Below are positions 17,985 through 26,429 of a DNA stretch of 64,000 bases, one piece after another (the stretch's first letter is position 1; every line of letters starts with the position of its first letter). The translations under genes were made by a program, and so were the position numbers. The notes below the pieces were generated by a model. That model ran no database searches. It saw nothing but the letters and a program-made list of their open reading frames with translations, and was not told the DNA's origin. The DNA comes from Lysobacter sp. Root494 (GTDB lineage Bacteria; Pseudomonadota; Gammaproteobacteria; Xanthomonadales; Xanthomonadaceae), in the NCBI RefSeq assembly GCF_001427225.1, contig NZ_LMFH01000005.1, forward strand, positions 1,043,325 to 1,107,324. The letters are read 5' to 3'.

Positions 17985-19427
17985 ATGCCTGCCAGCTTCC
18001 TGTTCTACGACCTCGAAACCTTCGGCGCCGATCCGCGCACCAGCCGCATTGCGCAGTTCGCAGCGATCCGTACGGATACGGAGCTCAACGCAGTCGACGA
18101 ACCGATCAGCATCTTCGTGCGGCCCGCGGAGGACCTGCTGCCCTCGCCCATGGCCACGCTGATCACCGGCATCGCGCCGCAGCATGCAATGCGCGAAGGC
18201 ATGAACGAGGCGCAGGCATTCGCAATCATCTTCGACGAGATGGCGCGGCCGGAAACCTGCACGCTGGGCTACAACTCGCTGCGCTTCGACGACGAGTTCG
18301 TGCGCCACGGCCTGTTCCGCAACTTCTACGACGCCTACGAACGCGAATGGCGCGGGGGCAATTGCCGCTGGGACCTGCTCGACGTGCTACGCCTCGCGCA
18401 TGCCCTGCGCCCGGAAGGACTGGTCTGGCCGAAGCGCGAAGATGGTGCGACCTCGTTCAAGCTGGAGCACCTCGCTGAAGCCAACGGCGTGCGCATCGGC
18501 GATGCGCACGAGGCACTGTCCGACGTGCGTGCGCTCATCGGACTAGCGCGTAAATTCAGGCAGGCGCAGCCGCGGCTGTGGGAGTACGCGCTGAAGCTGC
18601 GCGACAAGCGTTTCGCCGCCAGCCTTATCGATGTCGCGGCGATGACGCCGGTGCTGCATGTTTCGCAGCGTTTCCCGGCTGCCCGACTGTGTTCCGCGCC
18701 GGTCGTTCCATTGGCGCGGCATCCGCGCATCGACAACCGGGTGATCGTGTTCGACCTGGAGCAGGATCCCGAAGTACCGCTGCGCCTGTCGCCCGGGGAG
18801 ATCGCCGACCGGCTGTACACGCCGGCCGCAGACCTGCCCGAAGGCGAGTCGCGCATCGCGCTCAAGGAGATCCACCTCAACAAGTGCCCGGTGCTGGTCG
18901 CCTGGGACCATCTGCGCGCACCGGACTTCGAACGTCTCCGCATCGACCCGGTGCAGGTGCAGGCACGTGTGGCGCTGCTGAGGGATGCGGGGCCCGAGCT
19001 CGCGGAGAAGGTGCGGCAGGTATTCGCAAGCGAACGCGACCGCACCCCGCCCGACGTCGATGCGTCGTTGTACGACGGCTTCATGGGCGACGGCGACAAG
19101 CGCATCTTCGCCGAAGTACGTGCGACACCGCCTCTGGCGCTGGGCGCGAAGGCATTCGGGTTTCGTGATCCGCGCCTGCCGGAGCTGCTGTTCCGCTACC
19201 GTGCGCGCAACTGGCCCGAGACGCTGTCGGTCAGCGAACGGGCGCGCTGGAACGATTACCGGCGGCTGCGGCTGCGCGAGGAGCGCGGCTTGTCGGAATA
19301 CACGTTCGAGACGTTCCGCGCCGAGATCGAGGCCTTGCGCCTGGCGCATGCGGCGGATGGTGGAAGGCAGGTATTGCTCGACCAGCTCGAAGCGTGGGGG
19401 CGTGAGGTCGAGGCCAGCCTGGCCTGA
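17985..19427 (+). CDS. sbcB: Exodeoxyribonuclease I
   Basis: A 3'-5' single-strand DNA exonuclease involved in recombination and mismatch repair. The protein has 480 residues (E. coli 475). The DEDD exonuclease begins at once with FLFYDLETFGADPRTSR; other motif regions are LGYNSLRFDDEFVRHGLFRN and AHEALSDVRALIGLA. The C-terminal half matches the SH3-like and helical ExoI domains. An upstream 16-codon extension was rejected because the family starts right before the first DE motif. Confidence 0.95.
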   Translation: MPASFLFYDLETFGADPRTSRIAQFAAIRTDTELNAVDEPISIFVRPAEDLLPSPMATLITGIAPQHAMREGMNEAQAFAIIFDEMARPETCTLGYNSLRFDDEFVRHGLFRNFYDAYEREWRGGNCRWDLLDVLRLAHALRPEGLVWPKREDGATSFKLEHLAEANGVRIGDAHEALSDVRALIGLARKFRQAQPRLWEYALKLRDKRFAASLIDVAAMTPVLHVSQRFPAARLCSAPVVPLARHPRIDNRVIVFDLEQDPEVPLRLSPGEIADRLYTPAADLPEGESRIALKEIHLNKCPVLVAWDHLRAPDFERLRIDPVQVQARVALLRDAGPELAEKVRQVFASERDRTPPDVDASLYDGFMGDGDKRIFAEVRATPPLALGAKAFGFRDPRLPELLFRYRARNWPETLSVSERARWNDYRRLRLREERGLSEYTFETFRAEIEALRLAHAADGGRQVLLDQLEAWGREVEASLA

Positions 19428-19515
19428 ACGTGATATGCGCGAAACCACGCGATCGTCATTTCCACACGAATCTCACTGCCGTGAAGCGCCCAGGTAGAAC
19501 GTGCAAAATGGAAAC

Positions 19516-20202
19516 ATGAGTACGTATTTCTCCGACGCCAGCTTCAAGTTCCTGCGCGGTCTAGCCCGCCACAACGACCGCGAATGGTTTCATTCGCACA
19601 AGGCGGATTACGAATCGCACGTGCGTGGGCCGTTTCTCCGCCTGCTCGCCGACCTTCAGCCGGCGCTGCGAGAAGTCAGCGAGCACTATCGCGCCGAACC
19701 GAAGGGCAACGGCGGCTCGCTGTTCCGCATCCATCGCGATACGCGCTTCGCCAACGACAAATCCCCGTACAAGAACTGGCAGGGCGCGCGGCTGTTCCAT
19801 GCGCGCAGCAAGCAGGTCGAAGCGCCTGCGTTCTATCTGCACCTGCAACCGGGTAACTGTTTCGTCGCGGCGGGCGTGTGGCATCCCGAGCCGGAAACGC
19901 TGCGCCGCATCCGTCATTTCATCATCGACAATCCCGGCAGCTGGAAGGCCGCCGCGCACGGTGCGAAGTTCCGCAAGCGCTTCGACCTCGACGACGACGA
20001 AATGCTGGTGCGCATGCCACGCGGTTTTCCGGCCGATTTCGAATTCGCCGATGACCTGCGCCGCCGCAACTTCGCCGCGTTCCGCAGCATCGACGATGCC
20101 ACCATGACCGGGCCGCGCCTGCGCAAGACACTGGAAGGCGATCTCGCGACCCTCGCGCCCCTGGTGGACTACCTCTGCGCGGCACTCGATCTCGAGTTCT
20201 GA
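19516..20202 (+). CDS. DUF2461 / TIGR02453 family protein
   Basis: A 228-residue protein of the DUF2461 family, function unknown. The family signatures are visible: FLRGLARHNDREWFHSHKADY near the N-terminus and RIHRDTRFANDKSPYKNW about residues 68-85. ATG 19516 (MSTYFSDASFKFL) gives the usual family start; a GTG at 19501 with AGG upstream is an alternative that adds five residues. It stands alone downstream of sbcB. Confidence 0.85.
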   Translation: MSTYFSDASFKFLRGLARHNDREWFHSHKADYESHVRGPFLRLLADLQPALREVSEHYRAEPKGNGGSLFRIHRDTRFANDKSPYKNWQGARLFHARSKQVEAPAFYLHLQPGNCFVAAGVWHPEPETLRRIRHFIIDNPGSWKAAAHGAKFRKRFDLDDDEMLVRMPRGFPADFEFADDLRRRNFAAFRSIDDATMTGPRLRKTLEGDLATLAPLVDYLCAALDLEF

Positions 20203-20332
20203 AGATGCCAGACGCGCCTTGCACCGCTGGAAAGGCGCATGCAGGCAATCCCTGCGCTGCAGGAGCAGCCGGTCTGGGCGGCCCCGCCTGATCCCGCGCT
20301 ATCCTTCGGCCAGATCGGCGAGGAGCATGCGC

Positions 20333-20893
20333 ATGAAGAAGTGGCTGGCCCTGATCCTCGTTGCGTTCGTGCTGCTCGCCGGCTGGGTTGCGGCCGGTCC
20401 TTTCCTCGCCATCAACGGCATCCGCCAGGCGGTGAAAACGCAGGACGCAGCAGCGTTGTCGGAATACGTCGACTTTCCGGCTGTGCGCACCAGCCTCAAG
20501 CAACAGATAGACGACTACGTCGTGCGGCGCGCCGGTGCGGACGTGCAATCCAGCCTGCTCGGTTCGATCGCGCTGCGGCTCGCGAGCGGTGCCACCGATG
20601 GCATCGTCGACATGATGGCGACGCCCGCGGGCCTGGCTGCGGTGATGGAAGGGCGCAACTTCTGGCACCGCCTCGGCGGCCAGCGCTCGAGTGGAAACTC
20701 CTACGCCACTGCGCCGCCACGTGATCCGCTGGAAGGCGCGAAGTACCGGTACGAGTCGCCGTCGCGCTTCACCGCCACGCTGGACAATGCCGATGGCGAT
20801 CCGGTGGTGTTCGTGCTGACGCGCGATGGTTTTGCGTGGAAAGTCACCGAGGTACGCCTGCCCCTGGCCGCAATGGTGCCTGGCCGCAGCTAG
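20333..20893 (+). CDS. DUF2939 family protein, membrane anchored
   Basis: A 186-residue protein with one N-terminal hydrophobic span (LALILVAFVLLAGWVAAGPFL, residues 4-24) that is either a signal anchor or an uncleaved signal peptide. The rest fits DUF2939 (INGIRQAVKTQDAAALSEYVDFPAVRTSLKQQI), a family of unknown function with a fold resembling NTF2-like domains. GAGGAG 7 bases upstream supports ATG 20333. No functional context. Confidence 0.8.
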   Translation: MKKWLALILVAFVLLAGWVAAGPFLAINGIRQAVKTQDAAALSEYVDFPAVRTSLKQQIDDYVVRRAGADVQSSLLGSIALRLASGATDGIVDMMATPAGLAAVMEGRNFWHRLGGQRSSGNSYATAPPRDPLEGAKYRYESPSRFTATLDNADGDPVVFVLTRDGFAWKVTEVRLPLAAMVPGRS

Positions 20894-21035
20894 CCCACTG
20901 CATAGAGGCACCGCGTCCAGCGGTCCCTGACTTGGCCTGTTCACGCCGCTCCGTGAGCCCTCACGGCGCGGACACGCCGCGTCCACGCCGCAACCGGCAC
21001 GCTGTTGAAGTAGTCATGCCGGTCCCCGCATCCCA

Positions 21036-22094
21036 ATGAAAATCGCACAGATCGCGCCTCTCTATGAAGCCGTTCCTCCAAAGCTGTACGGGGGAACGGA
21101 ACGGATCGTTGCCTACCTTGCCGATGCACTCACCGACCTCGGCCATGACGTCACCCTGTTCGCCTCCGCCGATGCGCGCACGCGTGCGATGCTCGTTCCG
21201 GTACGCGACCAGGCCATCCGCCTTGACCCTGCCCCGCTGAAATCCGATCTCGCTGCGCATCTCACGATGCTGCACGAAGTACGTCGCCGTTCGGATGACT
21301 TCGACGTCCTGCATTTCCATGTCGACCTGCTGCATTTCCCCATGTTCGAAGACATGGCCGATCGCACCGTGACCACGCTGCATGGCCGCCTCGACCTGAA
21401 GGACCTGCCGGGCGCCTACTGGCGCTGGCCGGGTTTCCCGCTCGTTTCGATTTCCGACCACCAGCGCAAACCACTGCGCTTCGCGCGCTGGCTGGGGACG
21501 GTACAGCACGGTATTCCTGCTTCGCTGCTTCCTTTCTCGCCACGGCCGGCGGGTGGTTACCTCGCGTTCCTCGGGCGGATCTCGCCGGAGAAGCGGCCGG
21601 ACCGGGCCATCGCAATCGCGAAGCGTGCGGGAATCCCGCTGAAGATCGCGGCCAAGGTCGACTATGCCGACCGGGCCTACTTCACCAACGAGATCCGTCC
21701 GCTGCTCGACGATCCGCTGATCGAGTTCATCGGCGAAATCAACGACCACGACAAGGCGGAATTCCTCGGCAATGCCGTTGCATTGCTCTTTCCCATCGAC
21801 TGGCCCGAGCCATTCGGACTGGTGATGATCGAGGCGATGGCGTGTGGCACTCCGGTGATCGCCTGGCCGTGCGGCTCGGTGCCCGAAGTCATCGAAGACG
21901 GCGTCACCGGCCGCATCGTCGACAGCGAGGAAGCCGCGGCAGCCGCCGTCGAGCAGGTCGCGCACATGGACCGGCGGCGCGTGCGCAGCATCTTCGAGCG
22001 CCGCTTCAGCGCGGAAGTCATGGCGCAACGCTACACGGACCTGTACCTGCGGCTGCTCCGCAGCGGCGATGCGAGCCAGTTGTTGACGGCGTAG
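21036..22094 (+). CDS. GT4-family glycosyltransferase
   Basis: A retaining GT-B glycosyltransferase of 352 residues. The N-terminal donor/acceptor site loop is PPKLYGGTERIVAYLADAL, and the C-terminal family-4 motif is EPFGLVMIEAMACGTPVIAW (the E-x7-E type) followed by GSVPEVI. The nucleotide sugar and acceptor cannot be read from the sequence. It is followed after 2 bases by the glycogen-debranching-type gene, so the two probably work on the same glucan or oligosaccharide. Confidence 0.88.
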   Translation: MKIAQIAPLYEAVPPKLYGGTERIVAYLADALTDLGHDVTLFASADARTRAMLVPVRDQAIRLDPAPLKSDLAAHLTMLHEVRRRSDDFDVLHFHVDLLHFPMFEDMADRTVTTLHGRLDLKDLPGAYWRWPGFPLVSISDHQRKPLRFARWLGTVQHGIPASLLPFSPRPAGGYLAFLGRISPEKRPDRAIAIAKRAGIPLKIAAKVDYADRAYFTNEIRPLLDDPLIEFIGEINDHDKAEFLGNAVALLFPIDWPEPFGLVMIEAMACGTPVIAWPCGSVPEVIEDGVTGRIVDSEEAAAAAVEQVAHMDRRRVRSIFERRFSAEVMAQRYTDLYLRLLRSGDASQLLTA

Positions 22095-22096
22095 GC

Positions 22097-24214
22097 ATGG
22101 AACCGGTTGCGAGCAATACGCTTTCGACGAGCTACGTCCTGAAGGATGGAGACTGCTTCATCGTCGCCGACGCGATGGGGGATATCGAAGGCGGCAGCGA
22201 TGGATTCTTCTACAACGACACGCGCCTGCTGTCGTTGTTCCGCCTTCGGCTCGGCGATTCGGTTCCGGCCCTGTTGAGCGCCACCGTAAGCCGCGACAAC
22301 GTCATGTTCGTCGGGCACCTGACCAACCGGCCGCTGCCGCCGCTGGGGGGAACCCCGGCTGCACAGGGCGTGATCCACCTGCAACGCGAACGTTTCCTGC
22401 GCGGCGATCGATTGTACGAACGCATCGCGTGCGCGAACTACGGACAGCACGTGGTCAGGCTGCCGTTGCGGCTTTCGTTCGCCGCGGATTTCCGCGACAT
22501 GTTCGAAGTACGCGGTACCGTGCGCGCTGCACGCGGCGAGCTCCTTGCCGTGGAATCCGACGCAGGGTCCGTGCATTTCCGTTACCAGGGCCTGGACCAG
22601 GCGTTGCGCACTTCGGTGCTCTCGTTTTCGCGCGATCCCACGCAGTTGTCGCAGGACGCCGCGGAATTCACCCTGGATCTGCAGCCGGGCGTTCGCGAGG
22701 AGCTGTACCTGGAGTGCGGGATCGACGCGGCGCACCGGCCCTCGTCCGAACGCTTCCGCGACGCCGCGGTGCAGGCACGCGCGACGATGCGCAACCGCCA
22801 GCGCCGCACCGGGCGGATCCATAGCGGCGGACCTCTCTTCGATGCGTGGATGGACAAGTCGCGCGCCGATCTCGCGCTGCTCACCAGTGAGCTGGAAACC
22901 GGGCCGTATCCGTATGCCGGCATTCCGTGGTTTTCCACGCCGTTCGGTCGTGATGCAGTCATCACCGCATTGCAGACGCTGTGGCTCGATCCGAGCCTCG
23001 CGCGTGGCGTGCTCGCGTTTCTCGCGCACCACCAGGCGCAGGAAGAATCCGCGTTCCTCGATGCCGCGCCCGGCAAGATCATGCACGAGACCCGCAAGGG
23101 CGAAATGGCGGCGATGCGGGAACTGCCGTTCGGCCGGTATTACGGCGGGGTCGATACCACGCCGTTGTTCATCACGCTTGCGGGCGCCTACGCCGAACGT
23201 ACCGGCGACCTCGGCTTCATCGAACGCCTCTGGCCGGCGCTGCGCTCAGCCACGGCATGGATCGAGCGCGTTTGCGACGCGAATCGCGACGGTTTCCTCG
23301 ACTACGCGCGCGCATCCTCGACCGGTCTTGCGAACCAGGGATGGAAGGACAGCCACGACTCCGTGTTCCATGCGGATGGCGGGTTTCCGCCGGGTCCGAT
23401 TTCGCTGGTCGAAGTGCAGGGTTACGCGTATGCCGCGTTCCGCGCGATGGCGGTCATTGCCAAGCGCCGTAACGATGTCGAGATGGCGTTGCACTGGCAG
23501 GGCTGCGCCGAGCGCCTTCGCGAAGCAGTCGAAGATCGCTTCTGGATGAGCGATGCCGGCTTCTACGGCATCGCCGTGGACGGCGCCGGCGAACTCTGCC
23601 GCGTACGCGCCAGCAATCCCGGCCACCTGCTGTTCGCGGGACTGCCTAGTAATGACCGCGCGATGCTGGTCAGCGCGCAGCTGCTGACACCCGCCTTCCA
23701 CACCGGCTGGGGCCTGCGCACGCTGGCATGGGACGAAGTTCGCTATAACCCGATGTCTTACCACAACGGTTCGGTGTGGCCGCACGACACGGCACTGTGC
23801 GCCGCGGGGATGGCGCGTTACGGCGACCGTGCGGCAGCGACCCGGTTGCTACGCAACATGTTCGAGGCCGCGATGCATTTCGACCTGCGCCTGCCGGAGC
23901 TCTTCTGCGGTTTCCCGCGCGCGCAGGGATCGACACCCGTGGCATATCCGGTCGCATGCCTGCCGCAGGCCTGGGCCGCGGGTTCGCCCTTCATGCTGCT
24001 GCAGGCGTGCCTGGGCGTGGAGATCGATGGATGGCGCGGGGAAATCCGCGTCGAACGTCCCGCGTTGCCGCCCGGTATCGACAAGGTTTCGGTACGCAGG
24101 ATCGCCGTGGACGAGCGCCGTGTGGATCTGTGTTTCGAACGCGTGGGCGACCGCGTGACCGCGCATCTGGAAGGACGCGACCGGGCGACGGTGCCGTTGC
24201 GGTTCTTCGGTTGA
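22097..24214 (+). CDS. Amylo-alpha-1,6-glucosidase / glycogen-debranching-type protein
   Basis: A 705-residue protein with an N-terminal glycogen-debranching bis-type domain (about residues 10-220, YVLKDGDCFIVADAMGDI, GFFYNDTRLLS) and a C-terminal (alpha/alpha)6 catalytic domain (about 250-620) with PWFSTPFGRDAVITALQTLW, GWKDSHDSVFHADG and SVWPHDTALCA. It would hydrolyse alpha-1,6 (or related) glucosidic bonds. No signal peptide, so cytoplasmic. It starts two bases after the glycosyltransferase gene, implying a two-gene operon for glucan metabolism. Confidence 0.88.
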   Translation: MEPVASNTLSTSYVLKDGDCFIVADAMGDIEGGSDGFFYNDTRLLSLFRLRLGDSVPALLSATVSRDNVMFVGHLTNRPLPPLGGTPAAQGVIHLQRERFLRGDRLYERIACANYGQHVVRLPLRLSFAADFRDMFEVRGTVRAARGELLAVESDAGSVHFRYQGLDQALRTSVLSFSRDPTQLSQDAAEFTLDLQPGVREELYLECGIDAAHRPSSERFRDAAVQARATMRNRQRRTGRIHSGGPLFDAWMDKSRADLALLTSELETGPYPYAGIPWFSTPFGRDAVITALQTLWLDPSLARGVLAFLAHHQAQEESAFLDAAPGKIMHETRKGEMAAMRELPFGRYYGGVDTTPLFITLAGAYAERTGDLGFIERLWPALRSATAWIERVCDANRDGFLDYARASSTGLANQGWKDSHDSVFHADGGFPPGPISLVEVQGYAYAAFRAMAVIAKRRNDVEMALHWQGCAERLREAVEDRFWMSDAGFYGIAVDGAGELCRVRASNPGHLLFAGLPSNDRAMLVSAQLLTPAFHTGWGLRTLAWDEVRYNPMSYHNGSVWPHDTALCAAGMARYGDRAAATRLLRNMFEAAMHFDLRLPELFCGFPRAQGSTPVAYPVACLPQAWAAGSPFMLLQACLGVEIDGWRGEIRVERPALPPGIDKVSVRRIAVDERRVDLCFERVGDRVTAHLEGRDRATVPLRFFG

Positions 24215-24225
24215 AAGGCGCGTGC

Positions 24226-24262
24226 GTAGCGCCGAGCCTGCCCGGCGCGCTCTCGGGGCAGG
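24226..24262. repeat. GTAGCGCCGAGCCTGC-type intergenic repeat
   Basis: The 23 bases 24226-24248 match 47497-47519 at 21 positions. The inner arms CCTGCCC and GGGCAGG form a hairpin. It lies in the gap between the convergent debranching-enzyme and 5'-nucleotidase genes. Confidence 0.65.
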
Positions 24263-24362
24263 AATGCGCAGAAGATGCGCTCCCGGTCAGGACACATGGC
24301 GCGATCGAAGTCGCGTGATGCGACTGCGGATTTCAGTGGCGGTGGGCCGAGGCCCGCCTCGG

Positions 24363-25271
24363 TCAGCCTCGATTCGCCACGCCGTGCGGCACATGGCCCG
24401 CTGCGACGTGGTCGCGGGCCGACACGATGTTGTGCTCGGAATCGTCGAAGAAGATGTCGGCGCCGAACGCTTCCAGGAACGGTCCCTTCGAGCGTCCACC
24501 GAGGAACAGCGCTTCGTCCAGGCGGATGCCCCATTCGCGCAGCGTGCGGATCACACGCTCATGGGCGGGAACCGATCGCGCAGTCACCAGCGCAGTGCGG
24601 ATCGGCGACGCCTGCCCGGCCGGAAACGCCGCCTGCAGGCGATGCAGCGCATCGAGGAAGCCGCGGAACGGCCCGCCCGACAGCGGTTCGTCCGCGTGCT
24701 CGCGTTCGTGCGCGGCGAATGCGGCGAGCCCGCCCTCGCGCGACACGCGCTCCCCTTCGTCATCGAAGATCACCGCGTCACCGTCGAAGGCGATGCGCAG
24801 CTGGTCGTGGCGCTGTTGCGCCGCCTTCGCCGGTAACAACGTCGCCGCGGCAATGCCAGCCGCGAGCGCATTGCGCACGTCTTCGGCATGCGTGGACAGG
24901 AACAGGTCCGCACCGAACGGACGGATGTACGGATACGGCGCCGCGCCATTGCTGAAAGCCGCGCGCCGGATCGCCAGGCCGTGGTGCGCGATCGAATTGA
25001 AGATGCGCAGGCCGGTGTCGGCGGAGTTGCGCGAGATCAGGATGACTTCAACGCGGGGAGCTTCCGGCGGCGCGCCCTCGTTGAGCGCCAGCAGCTTGCG
25101 TACCAGCGGGAAGGCAATGCCGGGCTCGAGGATGTCGTCCTCATGCGTGCGCTGGAAATCGGCGTACGCATTGATACCTTCGCGCTCGAACAGCGCGTGG
25201 CTGTCCTCCATGTCGAACAGGGTACGCGAGGAAATCGCAACGATCAGCGGGTCGGCATCACGGTCAGGCAT
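24363..25271 (-). CDS. Cytosolic 5'-nucleotidase (5'-nucleotidase family PF06189)
   Basis: A 302-residue protein related to cytosolic 5'-nucleotidase 1, which dephosphorylates AMP/IMP. Visible family blocks are VAISSRTLFDMEDSH at the N-terminus, EVILISRNSADTGLRIFNS, and the HAD-type nucleophile region FDGDAVIFDDE (D163, D165). The conserved FFDDSEHNI near the C-terminus completes the acidic site. The start at MPDRDADPLI avoids an 87-codon upstream extension of low complexity. It is convergent with the debranching gene and 136 bases downstream of nadK. Confidence 0.88.
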   Translation of the reverse strand: MPDRDADPLIVAISSRTLFDMEDSHALFEREGINAYADFQRTHEDDILEPGIAFPLVRKLLALNEGAPPEAPRVEVILISRNSADTGLRIFNSIAHHGLAIRRAAFSNGAAPYPYIRPFGADLFLSTHAEDVRNALAAGIAAATLLPAKAAQQRHDQLRIAFDGDAVIFDDEGERVSREGGLAAFAAHEREHADEPLSGGPFRGFLDALHRLQAAFPAGQASPIRTALVTARSVPAHERVIRTLREWGIRLDEALFLGGRSKGPFLEAFGADIFFDDSEHNIVSARDHVAAGHVPHGVANRG

Positions 25272-25407
25272 GGGGATATTGTGGGGCCTCGCCGTCGCAC
25301 GCGGTGAGAAAAAACGGCCAGGAACAGAAGCGTGGCGTGCGCTGTGCCCTCGGGCCGCTGGACGAGCGTGGGATCGAGCGCTACGAACCGCCTGTTTCCA
25401 CTCCACT

Positions 25408-26181
25408 TCACCCGCTGGTGAACTGCTCCGCGAGAATCCGCTCTTCGAGGTTGTGCTCCGGGTCGAACAGGAGCGTGACCGTGCGATCACGCGACTCGCG
25501 GATCGTGACTTCGACGATGTCGCGGACTTCATGCGAATCGGCGGTCGCGCTCACCGGCCGCTTGAACGGGTCCATGACGCGGAAACGGACTTCGGTATCG
25601 GCCTTGAGCACGGCGCCGCGCCAGCGGCGCGGACGGAACGCGGCGATCGGCGTCAGCGCGATCACGTTCGCGCCCAGCGGCAGGATCGGTCCGTGCGCGG
25701 AGAAGTTGTAGGCAGTGCTGCCTGCGGGCGTCGCCACCAGCACGCCGTCGCAGATCAGTTCGTCGAGGCGCGTTTGGCCGTTGAGGTCGATCGAGAGGTG
25801 CGCGGCCTGGCGCGTCTGCCTGAGCAGCGATACTTCGTTGTAGGCGAGCGAACCGACGGTAGCGCCGGATTCCGTCTGCGCCACCATCTCCAGCGGCCGC
25901 AGCACGGCAGGTTCGGCGGCGTGGATGCGCCCGATCAGATCCTCGCTGCGCTGGTGGTTCATCATGAAACCGACCGTGCCCAGCTTCATGCCATAGACCG
26001 GCTTGGCGAGGCCCGCGTGGCGATGCAGGGTCTGCAGCATGAAGCCGTCGCCACCGAGCGCGACCAGCACGTCCGCTTCTTCGGGCGAATGCTCGCCATA
26101 ACGTGCGGTCATCTGCGCGAGCGCAAGCTGCGCTTCTTCCGCGGGGCTGGCAAGGAAGGCAAGACGAGGGGTCCCGGTCAT
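25408..26181 (-). CDS. nadK: NAD kinase
   Basis: ATP- or polyphosphate-dependent phosphorylation of NAD to NADP. The 257-residue protein has the GGDG motif (residues 43-46), the conserved YNEVSL block, and the diacylglycerol-kinase-like core with [19 protein letters not shown]. The length is at the short end for NadK but normal in this family. It is on the same strand as the upstream glutamate dehydrogenase, 248 bases away. Confidence 0.95.
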   Translation of the reverse strand: MTGTPRLAFLASPAEEAQLALAQMTARYGEHSPEEADVLVALGGDGFMLQTLHRHAGLAKPVYGMKLGTVGFMMNHQRSEDLIGRIHAAEPAVLRPLEMVAQTESGATVGSLAYNEVSLLRQTRQAAHLSIDLNGQTRLDELICDGVLVATPAGSTAYNFSAHGPILPLGANVIALTPIAAFRPRRWRGAVLKADTEVRFRVMDPFKRPVSATADSHEVRDIVEVTIRESRDRTVTLLFDPEHNLEERILAEQFTSG

Positions 26182-26391
26182 CGGCGGCTCCGTTGCGATG
26201 GCGCGAGCATAACGCGGGGGCGTGACGTCGCAAGCATTGCGGCCAATGCGGGAGCGCGAATCAACCCCGCTCCCGTTGGGAGAGAGGTACGCGACGACTC
26301 AGAAGTTTGTTGCTCTGCACTGCCATCCATGGCGAAACAACCCGGCTTCGGATAGCCCGGGACCGGCCATCCATGGCCGGGCATTCGCGTA

Positions 26392-26414
26392 GCCGATGCC
26401 GACGGGGCATCGGC
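26392..26414 (-). terminator. Hairpin downstream of the glutamate dehydrogenase gene
   Basis: A perfect 9-bp stem GCCGATGCC / GGCATCGGC with a 5-base loop begins 16 bases beyond the stop codon. No U-tract follows, so termination is uncertain. A second palindrome, GGCCATCCATGGCC, is nearby at about 26364-26380. Confidence 0.45.
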
Positions 26415-26429
26415 CAAGCGCGCTAGCTC

